From assembly GCA_013215285.1 (NCBI GenBank), contig JABSRD010000009.1, positions 1-33,720 on the forward strand: a DNA stretch of 33,720 bases, written 5' to 3'. Position numbers and translations under genes: made by a program. This document shows, one piece after another, positions 31,402 through 33,720 of the stretch; the first letter of the stretch is position 1; each line of letters opens with the position of its first letter. This DNA comes from Candidatus Nitrosopumilus sp. (GTDB lineage: Archaea; Thermoproteota; Nitrososphaeria; Nitrososphaerales; Nitrosopumilaceae). Below the pieces are notes generated by a model that saw nothing but the letters and a program-made list of their open reading frames with translations, ran no database searches and was not told where the DNA came from.

Positions 31402-32090
31402 TTACACATGAACTAAAAACACCACTTGTTCCAATTCAAGAATATGCGGATATGTTACTAAGTGAGCATTTAGGAAAATTAACAAAATTACAAAAAGAAC
31501 GAATAAGTATTATCAAATCAAGTTCTGAATCATCATCATCAATGATTTCTGATTTACTGGATGCACAAAAATTAGAGTTAAGGCAACTAACAATAAAAAA
31601 ATCAAATGAAAATATAAAAAATACAATTGAGAAAGCAATTAGGATATTAAAACCTGCATCTGATAAGAAGAATGTGAAGATTAGTAGTAACGAAGTAGAT
31701 CTTTTAATAAATCATGACTCAGAAAGAATCACCCAAGTAATTACAAATCTAATCAAAAATAGTTTAACTGCTGTAGAACCTGATTCAGGAAAAATTGAAG
31801 TGATTGTAGACAGTCTACCTACAGAAATAAAAATCAATGTGAAAGATAATGGAAGTGGAATTCCTGAAGGAAAACAGGGAAATCTATTTAAAAAATTCTA
31901 CCAAGTTGACGCAAGCTTGACAAGAGAAAGGGGTGGAAGTGGATTAGGTCTAGCCATTTGTAAAGGAATAATTGAACATCATGGAGGTCAAATATCAGTA
32001 CATAGTGTTGAAAATCAAGGATCAACTTTTTCATTTACAATTTCAAAAGAGTCAGATGAGCAAGTAAAATCTCCTCTAAATTCGGCTTAA
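31398..32090 (+). CDS. kinase fragment 3: HisKA and HATPase catalytic core
   Basis: 230 aa beginning MITHELKTPL, where the His at residue 4 is the phosphorylation site. HATPase motifs follow: NLIKNSLTAV (N box), DNGSGIPEGKQGNLFKKF (G1/F box), GGSGLGLAICKGIIEHHGG (G2) and GSTFSFTI. Taken alone it lacks the normal first HisKA residues (DEF LA), so it is a fragment even though it opens with ATG. Confidence 0.7.
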   Translation: MITHELKTPLVPIQEYADMLLSEHLGKLTKLQKERISIIKSSSESSSSMISDLLDAQKLELRQLTIKKSNENIKNTIEKAIRILKPASDKKNVKISSNEVDLLINHDSERITQVITNLIKNSLTAVEPDSGKIEVIVDSLPTEIKINVKDNGSGIPEGKQGNLFKKFYQVDASLTRERGGSGLGLAICKGIIEHHGGQISVHSVENQGSTFSFTISKESDEQVKSPLNSA

Positions 32091-32158
32091 AGAAAACAAA
32101 CTTGTAGAACTAAAATCACTCACTCTCCTGAAAAAATGTAGATTTTGAAAAATAAAAT

Positions 32159-32293
32159 ATGGAACAAGTAAAAAATAAGAAATTTTACAAAAATTGTACA
32201 GAGTATTTTGAATTTTTGCGTAAAAAAGGTACAATGGACTATGATTTTGAAGATGAATACTACTTTACTATGCCTGCAATTTCAAACCATTAA
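32159..32293 (+). CDS. 44-aa microprotein of unknown function
   Basis: MEQVKNKKFYKNCTEYFEFL... then MDYDFEDEYYFTMPAISNH: a basic helix followed by an acidic, Tyr-rich tail. No motif recognised. It lies 68 nt after the kinase and 41 nt before TldD. Protein-like composition but short; no strong TATA box is seen. Confidence 0.45.
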   Translation: MEQVKNKKFYKNCTEYFEFLRKKGTMDYDFEDEYYFTMPAISNH

Positions 32294-32334
32294 GAATACA
32301 GAAGATTTACGAATTAGCAACAATTGTACAAATT

Positions 32335-33720
32335 ATGAATTCAGAATTAGAAGATCTAGCAGATAAAATAGTGAAATACGCCATAGAAAACGGAGCACAA
32401 TATTGTGATATAAGAGCAGAACAACAAGAAAGAAAATCAGTCCTCATAGAAAATGGGGAAATCGAATATGTTAGGACCAATAATGATAATGGAGTTGGAG
32501 TTAGAGTAGTTAAAAAAGGAGTATGGAGTTTTTTTTCAATTACAAATCCAAGTTCTTTTGAAGAAATAAAAAATGAAATCAACAATGCTCTAAAAAATTC
32601 TCATTACTATGCAAAAAATAAAAAAAGTGAAATCAATCTATATCCAAATTCTGTAAATAAAATTAAGATAGATTATCCAGTTTTAAAAAAACCAGAATTA
32701 GAAGAATTGATAAAAATAGGATATGAGTGCAATAAGATTATTTTAGATACACCAAAAATCATTAAATCAATTACAAACCCACAATACATTGTTAATTCAA
32801 AATATTTTGCAAACAGTGAAGGTTCAAAAATTATACAAAATTTTACAGATGTTATAATGGACATGGTAGCTACTGCTCATGAATCAGGAATTACACAGTC
32901 AGTTAACATCACCGAAGGAGGAAGAGGTGGAATGGAACAAATTGTAAATAAAAATAAAATTCAACAAAGTTCACATGAAATTTCTTTAAAGGCATCACAA
33001 TTGATTGATGCAAAACCCGTAAAAGAAGAAAAAACAATAGTCATAATGAATCCAGACTTTGTATCACTACTCACACACGAAATACTAGGTCATCCATCTG
33101 AAGCAGACAGAGTTTTGGGAAAAGAAATGGCTTGGGCCGGAGGGGCATGGTGGAAAGGAAAAATCGGAGAACAAATTGGATCAGAGAATCTAAATGTATT
33201 TGATGACCCAACTATCAAAGAAAGTTTAGGGTGGTATTATTTTGATGATGAAGGAGTTGAGACTAAAAAAACTACTCTTGTAGAAAATGGTGTTTTGATA
33301 AACCATATGCAAAATAGAGAAACCGCTAAAATATTCAATACGCCACCAACTGGTAATATGAGAGCAACAAACTACAGATTCATGCCATTGATTCGTATGG
33401 CATGTACATGTATTGGAAATGGTGATTGGAAAGTGAATGAGATGATTAAAGAGGTAAAAAGTGGATATCTAGTCTCAAATATGAAAATTCCATCAATTGA
33501 CATGAAAAGATACAATTGGAGTATTTCTTGTCAATATGCACAAAAAATTGAGAATGGTGAAGTAACAGATTTGTTAAAAGATGTAATTGTAATGGGTACA
33601 GCTCCAGAATTTTTTAAATCAATTGATGCGTGTGGGGATGACTTTACAGTAAGACCAATAACTAATTGTGGAAAAGGTGACCCCATGCAATCAATGATGA
33701 TGGGAAATGGTGGACCATCA
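32335..33720 (+). CDS. tldD: TldD-family metalloprotease (partial, 3' end outside window)
   Basis: 462 residues are visible and the frame is open to the window edge. TldD (peptidase family U62/M103) forms a heterodimer with TldE/PmbA and degrades or matures peptides. Key features are the N-terminal CDIRAEQQERKSVLIENGEIEYV...GVGVRV, the zinc motif HEILGH (H248, E249, H253) in LLTHEILGHPSEADRV, and the C-terminal core MRATNYRFMPLIRMACTCIGNGDW. A tldE/pmbA partner would be expected just downstream, outside the window. ATG 32335 starts MNSELEDLADKIVKYA, which aligns with the family N-terminus. Confidence 0.92.
   Translation, partial: MNSELEDLADKIVKYAIENGAQYCDIRAEQQERKSVLIENGEIEYVRTNNDNGVGVRVVKKGVWSFFSITNPSSFEEIKNEINNALKNSHYYAKNKKSEINLYPNSVNKIKIDYPVLKKPELEELIKIGYECNKIILDTPKIIKSITNPQYIVNSKYFANSEGSKIIQNFTDVIMDMVATAHESGITQSVNITEGGRGGMEQIVNKNKIQQSSHEISLKASQLIDAKPVKEEKTIVIMNPDFVSLLTHEILGHPSEADRVLGKEMAWAGGAWWKGKIGEQIGSENLNVFDDPTIKESLGWYYFDDEGVETKKTTLVENGVLINHMQNRETAKIFNTPPTGNMRATNYRFMPLIRMACTCIGNGDWKVNEMIKEVKSGYLVSNMKIPSIDMKRYNWSISCQYAQKIENGEVTDLLKDVIVMGTAPEFFKSIDACGDDFTVRPITNCGKGDPMQSMMMGNGGPS

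Larger units (their letters stand above)
30206..32090 (+). pseudogene. membrane sensor histidine kinase broken into three frames
   Basis: Together the three frames form a complete ~625-aa kinase. They contain TM1 (YLLIGILILAAGFNLFLLY), an extracytoplasmic helical sensor, TM2 (SQIIIQVILVVDIAIFFLVLYVI), HAMP, HisKA (DEFLAMITHELKTPL) and HATPase_c (N box NLIKNSL, DNGSGIP, GGSGLGLAIC). Break 1 lies between 30478 and 30535, around GGAAAAATTC; break 2 lies between 31335 and 31401, at the A7 run 31362-31368. Both are -1 shifts. Shifting at the A7 run restores EEEAKKTDIAKDEFLAMITHEL, the standard lead-in. A deletion, slippage or sequencing error would all give this. GTG 30194 is an alternative start. 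Confidence 0.8.

Noticed and set aside
32307-32864. Minus-strand frames at the start of the tldD region
   Set aside because: They lie opposite a well-conserved TldD reading frame that runs off the window edge.
1-33720. tRNA genes, CRISPR arrays, prophage or insertion sequences
   Set aside because: I found no tRNA T-loop plus acceptor pairing, no regularly spaced repeats, and no transposase or integrase motifs on either strand.

Overview
The window looks like a chromosomal segment of an ammonia-oxidising thaumarchaeon of the Nitrosopumilus/Nitrosarchaeum type. The evidence is an archaeal 16S rRNA 5' end, archaeal information genes (EF-1alpha, uS10, Rpb12-like RpoP, ATP-dependent DNA ligase, tRNA-splicing endonuclease), the bifunctional archaeal FBP aldolase/phosphatase, an AT-rich composition, TATA boxes often 22-30 nt upstream of near-leaderless start codons, and many conserved small proteins of unknown function. 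I see no CRISPR array, transposase, integrase or tRNA, so this is mostly core chromosome.

Layout. 1-868: 5' part of 16S rRNA on the minus strand, cut by the window edge, followed by its leader and a divergent promoter region. 1.2-7.1 kb: a class III aminotransferase, a TPR protein, a SHOCT-type helical protein, two adjacent cupins, a DnaJ-ferredoxin fusion and a HIT hydrolase, with small unknowns between. 7.1-10.6 kb: 3-hydroxyacyl-CoA dehydrogenase (a step of the 3-hydroxypropionate/4-hydroxybutyrate cycle), a LOG-like protein and several zinc microproteins. 10.6-13.7 kb: rpoP, rps10 and tef1 on the minus strand, divergent from FBP aldolase/phosphatase. 13.8-15.5 kb: a membrane protein, a cluster of four small Cys-rich genes, and a structured intergenic stretch. 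15.5-19.2 kb: DNA ligase, a DUF47 protein, EndA and two coupled unknowns. 19.3-21.5 kb: a tandem-SDR protein coupled to a hotdog protein. 21.5-25.7 kb: a candidate ncRNA, a TauE/SafE exporter, two membrane-anchored extracytoplasmic proteins (one DUF192), a family-5 uracil-DNA glycosylase and a secreted PQQ-type sugar dehydrogenase. 25.9-29.4 kb: small unknowns, a MntR-like regulator and a PIN-ATPase-KH protein. 29.4-32.1 kb: a phosphorelay (CheY-like receiver, Hpt, membrane histidine kinase) in which the Hpt and the kinase are broken by -1 frame changes. 32.3 kb to the end: TldD protease, cut by the window edge.

Themes. Carbon metabolism is represented by the 3-hydroxyacyl-CoA dehydrogenase, FBP aldolase/phosphatase and the SDR-hotdog pair. 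The SDR-hotdog pair resembles half of a bacterial bifunctional malonyl-CoA reductase, but its YxxxK lysine position holds Gln. About ten small zinc-binding proteins are spread through the window. Three of them, plus the secreted dehydrogenase, share an unusually similar promoter element. Three -1 frame breaks fall within about 1.4 kb of the phosphorelay locus, each near a short homopolymer, and I see none elsewhere. That points either to a local assembly problem or to real decay or recoding of one signalling system.
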